From assembly GCF_036053395.1 (NCBI RefSeq), contig NZ_CP107942.1, forward strand, positions 10,964,001 to 11,028,000: a stretch of 64,000 nucleotides of DNA, written 5' to 3'. The position numbers and the translations under genes were made by a program. A model generated the notes under the pieces. It searched no databases and had not been told where the DNA came from. It saw only the letters and a list, made by a program, of their open reading frames with translations. Of the stretch, positions 33,480-41,383 are shown in pieces. The stretch is from Actinoplanes sp. NBC_00393 (GTDB lineage Bacteria > Actinomycetota > Actinomycetes > Mycobacteriales > Micromonosporaceae). Within the stretch, counting starts at the first letter, position 1. Each line of letters begins with the position of its first letter.

Positions 33480-33498
33480 TGAGGTTAGGCGAGCCTAA
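33480..33498. promoter_or_regulatory. DtxR/IdeR-type iron box
   Basis: TGAGGTTAGGCGAGCCTAA matches 15 of 19 positions of the actinomycete iron-box consensus (TTAGGTTAGGCTCACCTAA form), and contains GTTAGGC and GCCTAAC arms around GA. It lies 16 bp upstream of the DUF3159 start and 58 bp upstream of the flavoprotein start. An iron-loaded DtxR-family repressor would be expected to bind. Strong by sequence, untested. Confidence 0.7.
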
Positions 33499-33555
33499 CT
33501 CACTGTCGTGCGGCCTCTACCGATGAGTTCCGGGCGCGACACTGGTCGTACCGGC

Positions 33556-34779
33556 ATGAGCATTCATCTTCAGCCCGGCGACGCCGGTTACGACGACAAC
33601 CGCAAGGCATTGAATCCAGCGCTTGACCCGTACCCCGCCGAAGTTGTCCTGGCCGAAACCACGGCCGACGTCCGCGCCGCCGTGCTCAGCGCACGCCGTC
33701 GCGGGCTGGCGTTCGCCGTGCAGGCCACCGGGCACGGCACGCACGTGGCGCACGACGGCGCGCTGCTGCTGCGTACCCATCGGATGGCGTCCGTGCTGGT
33801 GGACCCGGACCGCCGGATCGCCAAGGTCGGCCCGGGCGCGCGCTGGGGCGACGTGCTCGCCGCGGCCGCGCCGTTCGGGCTGGCGCCGCTCTCCGGTTCG
33901 TCGCCGGACGTCGGCGTGACCGGCTACACCGTCGGCGGCGGCCTCGGCTGGCTGGCCCGCAGGCACGGCCTCGCCGCGGACAGCGTGCAGCGCGCCCGGA
34001 TCGTCACCGCCGACGGCGAACTGGTCACGGCCGATGCCGACCGCAACGCCGACCTGTTCTGGGCGGTGCGCGGCGGTGGCGGCTCGTTCGGCGTCGTCAC
34101 CGACCTGGAGTTCCGCCTCTACCCGGTGAGCCGCGTCTACGCCGGTGCGGTCACCTTCGGCCGGGAGCGTGCCGCCGAGACGCTGGCCTGCTACCGCCGC
34201 TGGATCGAGCAGGCGCCGGACGAGCTGAGCACCGCTCTGCTCCTGACCCGCGACGGCCGGCTCGTCGTCAAGGCGATGTACTCCGGCGACGACCTCGACC
34301 GGGGCCGCCGCCTGCTGGCCCCGCTGTGGCAGGCCGCCGGTCCTCCGCTCGCGGACACGATGCAGGTCGTCGACTACGCCGGGGCGGCTATGGGTGGGAC
34401 GTTCGCGCGTACGTTCGACCAGGTCCGTGCCCTGTCCGACGACCTGGTGCACGCCCTGGTCAACGAGCCGGACACCACCGTGGAGATCCGCCACTGGGGC
34501 GGCCGCATCGCCCGCGACACCGGCGCGGCCGCTCACCGCGACGCCCCGCTCTCGGTCATCCTGGACACCGTCCCTTCGGCGCGGGTGACGGATGCGCTGG
34601 CCCGCGACGGAATCGGCAGCAGCTTCCTCAACTTCCTTCCCGACCCGTCTCGGGTCGAGACGGCTTTCACCCCGGCCAACTGGGCGGCGCTGCGCCGGGT
34701 CAAGGCCGCCTACGACCCGGGCGCTTTCTTCAGCGCCGGGCTCGCTGTCCCGCCGGCCGCCCTGCAGGCCTCCGCCTGA
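33556..34779 (+). CDS. FAD-binding oxidoreductase (berberine-bridge-enzyme-like)
   Basis: A 407-residue flavoprotein with a PCMH-type FAD domain (QATGHGTHVAHDG, GPGARWGDVL, SPDVGVTGYTVGGGLGWLARRHGL, WAVRGGGGSFGVVTDLEF) and a C-terminal BBE segment ending YDPGAFFSAG. The His of the GHG loop is in place for a covalent flavin bond, but the second attachment Cys of the bicovalent subgroup is absent (GVTGYT). The start at 33556 has no clear ribosome site; ATG 33523 is an alternative. There is no signal peptide. The divergent iron box may regulate it. Substrate unknown; relatives oxidise sugars or secondary metabolites. Confidence 0.88.
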   Translation: MSIHLQPGDAGYDDNRKALNPALDPYPAEVVLAETTADVRAAVLSARRRGLAFAVQATGHGTHVAHDGALLLRTHRMASVLVDPDRRIAKVGPGARWGDVLAAAAPFGLAPLSGSSPDVGVTGYTVGGGLGWLARRHGLAADSVQRARIVTADGELVTADADRNADLFWAVRGGGGSFGVVTDLEFRLYPVSRVYAGAVTFGRERAAETLACYRRWIEQAPDELSTALLLTRDGRLVVKAMYSGDDLDRGRRLLAPLWQAAGPPLADTMQVVDYAGAAMGGTFARTFDQVRALSDDLVHALVNEPDTTVEIRHWGGRIARDTGAAAHRDAPLSVILDTVPSARVTDALARDGIGSSFLNFLPDPSRVETAFTPANWAALRRVKAAYDPGAFFSAGLAVPPAALQASA

Positions 34780-34785
34780 TCTACC

Positions 34786-35013
34786 GTGCCCGACCAGGTA
34801 CAACGCAGCCTGCTTATACGGCACCCAGCGCCAGCCGGCCTCGGCCGTCTCCCGGCGCTTCCTCGACGAGGCGCCGCTGCGCGGCAGCCGATCCTGGCCG
34901 GTCTTACCGTGGTCTCCAACCTGGCCATCGGGGTTGAACTCTCCCAACGCCGCGCCCGCGATGACCGTGGGCGAATCTCTCCACATCCGGTCTTCCGCGA
35001 AGCGCTGTGCTGA
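34786..35013 (-). pseudogene. Possible decayed coding fragment
   Basis: On the minus strand a stretch reads RFAEDRMWRDSPTVIAGAAL, continuing GEFNPDGQVGDHGKTG and later ETAEAGWRWVPYKQAALYLV. The amino-acid make-up resembles a real protein more than the flanking repeats do, but no start with a ribosome site or recognisable family is found, and the frame runs into array A2. It may be a remnant of a gene interrupted by repeat growth. Confidence 0.3.
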
Positions 35014-35044
35014 CCTCTTCGAACTCACTCGTGTCCAAACTGGT

Positions 35045-35400
35045 AACCGAGCCGTCGTGCACGACGGCTCACCGTGCCCGGCCGTAGCGGATGCTGGCAA
35101 TCCGGCCGTCGTAGCAAGCGTGGGCGACGGCTTGGTGCACTCGGCCGTAACGCACGCTGGTAATCGGACCCCTCGAAGGAAGGGTGAGCGACGGCTCGGT
35201 GCGCTCGGCCGTAGCGCACGCTGGCCTTCGGACCCTCGTAGGAAGGGTGAGCGACGGCTCGCGGTCCTCAGCCGTACCGGATGCTGGTAATCGACCTCGA
35301 TAGCAAGCGTGGGCGACGGCTCGCGGCCTCGCGTCGGCCTCGGCAGCTCCAGGATCCAGCGCGCCAGCCGTAGCGCAGGCTGGTAATTGTTCGGCGATAC
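35045..35400. repeat. Repeat array A2: 63-64 bp units
   Basis: Same family as A1, in the 1004-bp gene-free interval 34780-35783. The core CGGCCGTAGCGCACGCTGG starts at 35079, 35142 and 35206 with steps of 63 and 64, then diverged copies at 35269 and 35365. Between cores the unit reads TAATCGGACCCTCGTAGGAA then GGGTGAGCGACGGCT. The order core, spacer, GCGACGGCT is the same as in A1. Confidence 0.88.
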
Positions 35401-35503
35401 CCGCCTCGAGCGGCTGCTTGGCCAGCTGACCGCGTTGCGCTGACTTCTTCTCCTGGCTGACCGGCGTGCCGAGGCGTTCGAGCACCGGCTTGATAGATAC
35501 CGA

Positions 35504-35752
35504 CACTGAGCGTCAGCCGGACTACTCGGCTGGCTTCCAGGGCTGTTTGCGTGGGCCGGAAACGACACTGGGCGCCAGCTGGGCGGTTCGGCTAGTCTTC
35601 GGGGCTGTCTGCGTGGGTGGGAAACGACGCTGAGCGTCAGCCGGTCGGTTCGGCTGGCTTTCGGAGCTGTTTGCGAGGGCGGGAAGCAACACTCAGCGCC
35701 AGCCGGAGGTGCCCGTGGTGGGTGCAGGTGGGCTGGGGCTGAGTGGCTTTGG
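35504..35752. repeat. Repeat array B2: four 62-bp units
   Basis: Units start at 35504, 35566, 35628 and 35690, exactly 62 bp apart, each reading like CACTGAGCGTCAGCCGG, then GGTTCGGCTGGCTTTCGG, then GGCTGTTTGCGTGGGTGGGA. In the first and third unit CAGCCG pairs perfectly with CGGCTG over 7 bp. It follows array A2, as B1 follows A1, in the same orientation. The tail to 35783 before the VOC gene is plain GC-rich sequence. Confidence 0.9.
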
Positions 35753-35783
35753 GGTCGGCGCGGATGGCGGGGACGTTGGGTGG

Positions 35784-36167
35784 CTAGCGGGTGGCGGGCT
35801 GGAAGAGTTCGACCAGGTTGCCTGCGGGGTCGGTCAGCAGGATCTGGCTGCCGCCTGGGCCGGTGACGATGTCGCTGGTGAAAGTGACACCGGCGGCTCG
35901 TAGGCGGGTGATCTCGGTGGCCAGGTCTTCGAATTCGAGGTGGATGCGGTTGGCGCCGGCGGTTCGGGCGTTGTCGGGGGTGGCTCGGGCGCCGGAGCTG
36001 GCGGGGCCGGAGAGCAACAGGCGCAGCGGGCCGCGGATCACGTCGGCGAAAGCCGGGTTGGCGCTGGGGCCTTGGGTGAAGCCCAAGTGGCTGGTGTAGA
36101 AGTCGACGGCTGCGGGGACGTCGTCGACGAGGTAGCGGACGCTGGCGTACTGGGTCGGTGTGGTCAT
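35784..36167 (-). CDS. VOC-family (glyoxalase-like) protein
   Basis: A 127-residue protein of the vicinal oxygen chelate fold: SVRYLVDDVPAAVDFYTSHLGF at the N-terminus, LRLLLSGP, then a second half with RIHLEFEDLATEITRLRAAGVTF and LTDPAGNLVELFQP. AGGAGG lies 6 bp before the ATG, which itself overlaps the ArsR-ArsC fusion stop (ATGA). Position after an arsenate reductase recalls ArsI, a VOC protein that splits C-As bonds, but the vicinal Cys residues of ArsI are absent here. A glyoxalase, bleomycin-resistance-like or dioxygenase role is open. Confidence 0.85.
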   Translation of the reverse strand: MTTPTQYASVRYLVDDVPAAVDFYTSHLGFTQGPSANPAFADVIRGPLRLLLSGPASSGARATPDNARTAGANRIHLEFEDLATEITRLRAAGVTFTSDIVTGPGGSQILLTDPAGNLVELFQPATR

Positions 36168-37216
36168 GGCTGGACCTCCTCGAGTAGCGGTAGCAGGTGC
36201 CGGATGCGGGTGTCGATGCCGGCCGCGGTGCGCAGATGGCCGGGGTAGTCGGTGGGCTCGGGCAGGCTCCAATGCGCTCGGCGGGGTTCGCCGGGGAAGG
36301 TCGGGCAGGTTTCGCGGGCGCGGTCGCAGAGACTGATCACATAGTCGAAACGGTGGTCGGCGAAGGTGTCCCAGTGACGGGGGCGGCTGGCGGCGACGTC
36401 GATGCCGTATTGGTCGCGCAGGACGCGGACCGCGTGCGGATGCAGGCCGGCGGAGCGTGGGTGGGAGCCGGCGCTGACGACCTCGACCCGGCCGCCGGAC
36501 CGGTGGCGCAGTAAGGCTTCGGCGATCGGTGAGCGCGCACTGTTACCGGTGCAGACGAACAACACCCTCGTGCGTTGTGGGCTCGCTGCCCGCGGAACGT
36601 CACCGGAACCGGCGAAGCTTCGGCGCGGGCCGGCATGGCTGCGCGTGGGGGAGTGCGGGGTCGGGCGAGGGCTGGTGTCCATGGGGACGCGCGAGTCGGC
36701 GTGGCCGGAAGTGGCGGCGGATCGCGCGGCGGCGTGGCTGGGAGTGGCGGCGGGCGGCGGCGCGGGGAGGTCGCCGGCAGTCGCGGTGGGTGGCGGTGTG
36801 GGGAGGGCGCCGGCATGGGTGGTGCCGGCGGTGGGTGGCGGTGTGGGGAGGGTGCCGGTGTGGCTGGCCGTCGCGGTGGGTGGGGCGGTGAGTGGATGTG
36901 GGGGCGGAGCGAGGGCGGCGGGGGCGAGCAGAGCGGGGTGCAGGGTGACGGCGGCGTGGGTCAGGGACTGGGCGCAGCGGTCCAGGTGCAGGTGGTAGTA
37001 GGTGTCCCGGCCGTCGAAGGTGCTGCGGGTGGTGGCTAGCAGGCCTGCCTCGCGGAGCAGGCGCAGGTGGTAGGAGACCAGGTTCTGCGGCTCGGCGGTC
37101 AACGCGACCAGGTCGCGGACTCGCTGGTCGCTGAGGGCGAGCTCGGTCAGCAACCGCCACCGCAGTGGGTGGGCGGCCAGCCGGAGGAACGCCGGAGGCG
37201 GTGGGTGGGACGCCAC
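36164..37216 (-). CDS. ArsR repressor fused to ArsC-type arsenate reductase through Pro/Ala/Thr linker
   Basis: A 350-residue fusion. Residues 1-95 are an ArsR winged helix (RWRLLTELALSDQRVRDLVAL, SYHLRLLREAGLLATTR); the classical ELCVCDL metal loop is absent. Residues about 105-215 are a low-complexity linker with repeated PTPPPTA and PAPPPAA words. Residues 216-350 are a low-molecular-weight phosphatase-like arsenate reductase: nucleophile Cys222 in VCTGNSARSP, and SLCDRARETCPTFPGEP with the further Cys of thioredoxin-linked enzymes. The GTG at 37216 gives the full helix. An 18-bp operator is 13 bp upstream. No arsenite pump is nearby. ArsR-ArsC fusions are known in actinobacteria; this linker is unusually long. 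Confidence 0.88.
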   Translation of the reverse strand: MASHPPPPAFLRLAAHPLRWRLLTELALSDQRVRDLVALTAEPQNLVSYHLRLLREAGLLATTRSTFDGRDTYYHLHLDRCAQSLTHAAVTLHPALLAPAALAPPPHPLTAPPTATASHTGTLPTPPPTAGTTHAGALPTPPPTATAGDLPAPPPAATPSHAAARSAATSGHADSRVPMDTSPRPTPHSPTRSHAGPRRSFAGSGDVPRAASPQRTRVLFVCTGNSARSPIAEALLRHRSGGRVEVVSAGSHPRSAGLHPHAVRVLRDQYGIDVAASRPRHWDTFADHRFDYVISLCDRARETCPTFPGEPRRAHWSLPEPTDYPGHLRTAAGIDTRIRHLLPLLEEVQP

Positions 37217-37229
37217 GACCGCCAGAATA

Positions 37230-37247
37230 CATCAAATCAGTTTGATG
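37230..37247. promoter_or_regulatory. ArsR-type operator
   Basis: CATCAAATCAGTTTGATG has perfect 7-bp arms (CATCAAA/TTTGATG) around TCAG. ATCAAN6TTGAT is the usual ArsR/SmtB binding form. It is 13 bp upstream of the ArsR-ArsC start and 45 bp from the divergent membrane protein start. Autoregulation by the fused ArsR domain is the simple reading. Confidence 0.8.
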
Positions 37248-37292
37248 GAAAGAATGAGCATAAGATCTCGTCGAATCGACGAGGGGGAATCG

Positions 37293-37805
37293 ATGAGGTT
37301 GCAGCCTGCCGGGAAGCCGGCCGCGCCGCTGGTGGTACGGGGAGTAGCGGCCCTGCTCGCGGTCATCGCGGTGCTCAACGTGGTCCGGGCCGCGGTGCAC
37401 GTCGTGACGATTTACGGCGACGAGTCGTGGCGGGCCTCGAGCCGGCTGGTCAGCGCGGTGCTGAACGGCTTCACCGTACTGTTCTCGGTGTTCGTCCTGG
37501 TGCTTGCGCTGTGCCTGTGGCGCGGGCAGATGTGGGCCTGGATCACCAGCATCACGCTGTGCGCCGTGGCGCTGCCGTGGGGCGCGATCATGTTGCTGCC
37601 CCAGCTGATCGGCGGCGACTTCCCGCGGATCGGGCTGGCCATCCTGGCGCCGGCCCTGCTGATGCTGCTCGCGCTGACTGTGCCGGGTTCCGCGCGCGGG
37701 TTCTTCAAGCAGCGCCCGGCCGCGGTGCCGACCGCCCACTACCAGCCGGGACCGTGGCCGGCCGCGCCCGGTGACGGCAATCACCGGCCGTATCAAAGCC
37801 CCTAA
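37293..37805 (+). CDS. Hypothetical membrane protein with four helices
   Basis: A 170-residue protein: short N-terminus (MRLQPAGKPAAP), four predicted helices (VRGVAALLAVIAVLNVVRA, VLNGFTVLFSVFVLVLALCL, WAWITSITLCAVALPWGAIM, IGLAILAPALLMLLALTVP) and a Pro-rich C-terminal tail. GAGGGGG is 5 bp before the ATG at 37293; an ATG at 37242 or 37254 would extend it upstream but is less well placed. I recognise no family. It is divergent from ArsR-ArsC and 33 bp before the ABC exporter pair, so it may be co-transcribed with it. Confidence 0.75.
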   Translation: MRLQPAGKPAAPLVVRGVAALLAVIAVLNVVRAAVHVVTIYGDESWRASSRLVSAVLNGFTVLFSVFVLVLALCLWRGQMWAWITSITLCAVALPWGAIMLLPQLIGGDFPRIGLAILAPALLMLLALTVPGSARGFFKQRPAAVPTAHYQPGPWPAAPGDGNHRPYQSP

Positions 37806-37838
37806 ATCGGTCGACAACGACGCCTGTCGCTGGGCAGC

Positions 37839-39506
37839 ATGGCCGTCGTGGACGTACGGGGGCCGGGGCGATACCTGTGGTGGCTGGCGCGACAGTGCAA
37901 AGGATGGGTGGCCCTCGGGACGCTGTTCGGCTCCGCCTGGTTCCTCACGCTGGCGCTCACGCCGTACCTCATCTCGCAAGCTGTTGACCGTGGTGTGGGA
38001 CCGCGAAGCGTGCCCGCGCTGCTCTCCTGGACCGCGGCCGTGCTGGCGCTCGGTGTGGCCAGCGCCGGACTGGGCATCATGCGGCACCGGAGCATGACGA
38101 AGCTGCGGCTGGCCGCCGCGCTGCGGACCGCAGACGAGGTGATGTCGCACGCGACCCGGCTGGGTGCCGCGCTGCCGCGCCGGGTGACCGCGGGTGAGGT
38201 GGTCACCATCGGCATCTCGGACGTGTGGACGATCGGCCGCGCGATGAACGTGGGCAGTGTGGGCGTGGCCGCGATCCTGGCCTGTCTGATGATCGCCGTG
38301 CTGCTGCTCCGGACCGAGCCGGTGCTCGCCCTGATCGTGCCGGTCGGCGTGCCCGTGCTGATGCTGATCGTGGGGCCGCTGCTGTTGGGCACGCAGCGGG
38401 CCGGCTCGCGGTACCGGCAGCGGCAGGGTCAGCTGAACACGCGCCTGGTCGACGTGCTCGGCGGGCTGCGTGTCCTCAACGGACTCGGCGGCAAGGAGAC
38501 GCACCTCGAGCGCTACGAGCGGGAGTCGGCGCGGGTGCGGGAGCAGGGCTACCGGGTGGGCCGGCCGTCGAGCTGGATCGGCGCGCTCGGCGAGGGCCTG
38601 CCGGTGGTCTTTCTCGCGGTGGTGATCTGGCTGGCCGCACGGCTCGCGGCCGCAGGCCAGCTCACCGTGGGTGAGTTGATTGCGGTGTACGGCTACACGG
38701 CGATGCTAGTCATCCCGGTGAGCGTGCTGATCTTCTGCGGTTTCGACATGGCGCACGGACTGGTGGCGGCGCGGCGGGTCACCGACTTCCTCCGGTTGCC
38801 GGTCGACGACCCGTCCGGCGGTCCCGCCCCGGCCGGGCCGGCCGTTCTGCACGACCCGGAGTCGGGGGTGACCGTCGAGCCGGGCCGGCTGATCGCGCTG
38901 GCCGGGGCCCGCCCGGCCGACGCCGCCGAGGTGCTCGACCGGCTCGGGCGGTACGGCCCGACCACCGCGACCTGGGACGGGCGCCGGCTGGACCGGATCG
39001 CCCCGGCCGAGGTCCGCTCGCGGGTCCTGGTCGCCGACAACGACGCCGACCTGTTCGCCGGCACCCTCCGTGAGGTGGTGGCCGGGCGGCACGAGCCCGA
39101 CGACGAGCGGGTGCGGGAGGCGATCCGGGTGGCGGTCGCGCACGACGTGGCCGACGACCTGGACCGGCCGGTGGAGTGGGGCGGGCGCAACCTGTCCGGC
39201 GGGCAGCGGCAGCGGGTCCGGCTGGCCCGGGCCGTCTACACCGATCCGGAGCTGCTGCTGGCGGTGGAGCCGACGTCCGCGGTGGACGCGCACACCGAGA
39301 CCGCTGTCGCGGAGCGGCTCGCCGAGGCGCGGGCCGGGCGGGGCACGGTCGTGGCCACGACGTCACCGGTCTTCCTGGATCGGGCGGATCTCGTGCACTA
39401 CCTGGTGGCCGGCCGGGTGGCCGCCAGCGGCACGCATCGCGAGTTGCTGGCCGCCGAGCCCGGCTACCGCGCGCTGGTCACCCGGGTGTTCGGAGATGAC
39501 GAATGA
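37839..39506 (+). CDS. ABC exporter half, permease-ATPase with degenerate nucleotide site
   Basis: A 555-residue ABC half-transporter with about six N-terminal helices (to about residue 300) and a C-terminal ATPase domain. The ATPase keeps the signature LSGGQRQRVRLARAVY, but the Walker A region is lost (IALAGARPADAAEVLDRLG), the Walker B Asp is Val (LLLAVEPTSAVDA), the Q-loop position is Asp (VLVADNDADLF) and the H-loop His is Ser (ATTSPVF). This half therefore contributes its signature but binds nucleotide poorly. It overlaps the next gene by 4 bp (ATGA), fixing the pairing. Substrate unknown. Confidence 0.9.
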   Translation: MAVVDVRGPGRYLWWLARQCKGWVALGTLFGSAWFLTLALTPYLISQAVDRGVGPRSVPALLSWTAAVLALGVASAGLGIMRHRSMTKLRLAAALRTADEVMSHATRLGAALPRRVTAGEVVTIGISDVWTIGRAMNVGSVGVAAILACLMIAVLLLRTEPVLALIVPVGVPVLMLIVGPLLLGTQRAGSRYRQRQGQLNTRLVDVLGGLRVLNGLGGKETHLERYERESARVREQGYRVGRPSSWIGALGEGLPVVFLAVVIWLAARLAAAGQLTVGELIAVYGYTAMLVIPVSVLIFCGFDMAHGLVAARRVTDFLRLPVDDPSGGPAPAGPAVLHDPESGVTVEPGRLIALAGARPADAAEVLDRLGRYGPTTATWDGRRLDRIAPAEVRSRVLVADNDADLFAGTLREVVAGRHEPDDERVREAIRVAVAHDVADDLDRPVEWGGRNLSGGQRQRVRLARAVYTDPELLLAVEPTSAVDAHTETAVAERLAEARAGRGTVVATTSPVFLDRADLVHYLVAGRVAASGTHRELLAAEPGYRALVTRVFGDDE

Positions 39507-41248
39507 GCGGCATCGCTGCGCTGCCCATCGCTGATCAGCGTACGGTCGGGCGGGCCGCGATCCGGCTGGTGCGCGCCGACGGCCGGGCGGTCGCCGGGCT
39601 GCTCACGGTGAGTTCGCTGGCCGCGCTGGCCGGTCTGGGTGGCCCGTGGCTGCTGGGCCGGATCATCGACACGGTCACGGCCGGTGGCGGCGCCGCACAG
39701 GTGGACCGGCTGGCTCTCGGGGTGCTGGCCTGCGCTGTCGTGCAGATGCTGCTGGCCAGGTATGCGCTGGCGATCGGTTACCGGTTCGGCGAGCGCACGG
39801 CCGCCCGGATCCGGGAGGGCTTCCTGCGGCGGGCGCTCGGCCTGCCCGCCGCGGTGGTCGAGCGGGTGCCCGCCGGCGACCTCGCGGCGCGTGGCACCAC
39901 CGACGTCGACGCGGTCGCCACCACGCTGCGTGACATCCTGCCGAATGTCTTCATCGGCGTCGTCCAGCTGCTGTTCATCGCGGTCGCCGTGGTGGCCCTG
40001 GACCCGCTGCTCGGCGTGGTCGGGGTGCTCGGCCTGTCCGGGATCTGGTTCGTGACGTTGTGGTACCTGCGCCGGGCCCGGGACGCGTACCTGGCCGAGG
40101 GCGCGGTGAACTCGCGGCTGGCCGAGGAGTTGTCGGCGACGACGTCGGGTGCGCGGACGGTCGAGGCGTTCGGGCTGGCCGAGCGCCGGCTCGCGGCGGG
40201 GCACGTGGCGCTGGCCGAGACGCGCCGCACCCGGCTGACCACCCTCCGGCTGCGCAGCGTGTTCTTCCCGCTGGTGGAGACCTCGTACGCGGTGCCGACC
40301 GTACTGGCCCTGCTGCTCGGTGGCCTGCTCTACATCGACGACCGGGCCAGCCTCGGCACGGTCAGCGCGGCGGTGCTCTACCTGCGGCAGCTCGTCGAGC
40401 CGCTGGACAGCATCCTGATCCGGATCGAGCTGATGCAGAGCAGTCTGGCGTCGTTCGCCCGGGTCGAGGGCCTGGGCTCGATTCCGCCCGGCCCGCCCGC
40501 CACCACGGCCACCCCGCGCGACGAGGTGATCGAGGTGGCCGGGGTGCGGTACGCCTACGACGAGGGGCGGGACGTGCTGCACGACGTGGGACTGACGGTC
40601 CGGCCGGGGGAGCGGCTGGCCATCGTCGGCCTCTCCGGCGCGGGCAAGTCCACACTGGGCCGGCTGATCGCCGGGGTGGACCGGCCGTCCGCGGGCGCGG
40701 TGACCGTCGGCGGTGTCCCGATCGCCGATCTGCCGCCGGACGAGTTGCGCCGCCACGTCGTCCTGGTCACCCAGGAGCATCACGTGTTCCGGGAGACCCT
40801 GCGGGACAACCTGATGGTCGGCGCGCCGGACGACCAGTTGCGCCGCGCGCTCGCCGCCGTCGGCGCGGACTGGGCCGACGACCTGGACCGGGATCTCGGC
40901 GAGCACCCGCCGGACGGCGCGCAGGCGCAGCAGCTCGCACTGGCCCGGGTGGTGCTCGCCGACCCGCACACGGTGATCCTGGACGAGGCGACCGCGCTGC
41001 TCGACCCGACGGCGGCGCGTACTGCCGAGCGGGCGCTCGCCGCGGTGCTGCACGAGCGGACGGTCATCGCGATCGCGCACCGGCTGCAGACCGCGCACGA
41101 CGCCGACCGGGTGGCCGTGATGGCGGACGGCCGGATCATCGAGCTCGGTACTCACGACGAGCTGGTGGCGGCCGGTGGTTCGTACGCGGCGTTGTGGAAC
41201 AGCTGGCACGGCGGCGACACGGTGCACTCAGGAGCCTCGATTTCCTGA
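39503..41248 (+). CDS. ABC exporter half, permease-ATPase with intact nucleotide site but degenerate signature
   Basis: A 581-residue partner of the preceding protein. The membrane half has about six helices (to about residue 330). The ATPase has Walker A SGAGKSTLGR, Q-loop VTQEHHVF, Walker B VILDEATALLD and H-loop IAIAHRL, all intact, but the signature is DGAQAQQLALARVV instead of LSGGQ. Paired head-to-tail with the first half, this gives one complete ATP site (A signature, B Walker motifs) and one dead site, as in heterodimeric exporters. Expected to export a drug-like or lipid substrate, or a natural product. Confidence 0.92.
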   Translation: MSGIAALPIADQRTVGRAAIRLVRADGRAVAGLLTVSSLAALAGLGGPWLLGRIIDTVTAGGGAAQVDRLALGVLACAVVQMLLARYALAIGYRFGERTAARIREGFLRRALGLPAAVVERVPAGDLAARGTTDVDAVATTLRDILPNVFIGVVQLLFIAVAVVALDPLLGVVGVLGLSGIWFVTLWYLRRARDAYLAEGAVNSRLAEELSATTSGARTVEAFGLAERRLAAGHVALAETRRTRLTTLRLRSVFFPLVETSYAVPTVLALLLGGLLYIDDRASLGTVSAAVLYLRQLVEPLDSILIRIELMQSSLASFARVEGLGSIPPGPPATTATPRDEVIEVAGVRYAYDEGRDVLHDVGLTVRPGERLAIVGLSGAGKSTLGRLIAGVDRPSAGAVTVGGVPIADLPPDELRRHVVLVTQEHHVFRETLRDNLMVGAPDDQLRRALAAVGADWADDLDRDLGEHPPDGAQAQQLALARVVLADPHTVILDEATALLDPTAARTAERALAAVLHERTVIAIAHRLQTAHDADRVAVMADGRIIELGTHDELVAAGGSYAALWNSWHGGDTVHSGASIS

Positions 41249-41260
41249 ACCGGTCCAGCT

Positions 41261-41272
41261 CCGAAAGTTTCG
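41261..41272. promoter_or_regulatory. CGAAANTTTCG operator, distal copy
   Basis: CCGAAAGTTTCG contains the 11-bp palindrome CGAAAGTTTCG. Together with the copy at 41352-41364 it brackets the likely promoter of the GH115 gene. The sequence CGAAANTTTCG is the conserved element in the 5-prime region of streptomycete xylanase genes, read here as a xylan-response operator. Confidence 0.65.
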
Positions 41273-41299
41273 ATCTTCTCCGAAATCCAAAAGCGCGCC

Positions 41300-41326
41300 T
41301 TGACGGTATAGATAGATCGCTATACG
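41300..41326 (+). promoter_or_regulatory. Candidate promoter of the GH115 operon, with nested dyad
   Basis: TTGACG at 41300 and TATACG at 41321 are separated by 15 bp, a bit short but otherwise consistent with a housekeeping promoter. Positions 41306-41325 also form a dyad, GTATAG ... CTATAC, with 8 bp between arms. It lies between the two CGAAANTTTCG sites. Confidence 0.45.
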
Positions 41327-41351
41327 TTTCGGATGCGCTATCGGAATGTTC

Positions 41352-41364
41352 CCGAAACTTTCGG
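41352..41364. promoter_or_regulatory. CGAAANTTTCG operator, proximal copy
   Basis: CCGAAACTTTCGG is a perfect palindrome around the central C (13 bp). It is 19 bp upstream of the GH115 start, overlapping the untranslated leader, where a bound repressor would block elongation. It is the inverse complement of the distal site. Confidence 0.7.
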
Positions 41365-41383
41365 TGCCTGGAGGCGTAACCCC

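Noticed and set aside
33556..34779. Bicovalent flavin attachment in the BBE-like oxidase
   Set aside because: The Cys position in the GVxGxxxGGG motif is Thr-Gly-Tyr here, so at most the His link is possible.
35784..36167. ArsI-type C-As lyase for the VOC protein after ArsR-ArsC
   Set aside because: The Cys residues that bind organoarsenic in ArsI are absent.
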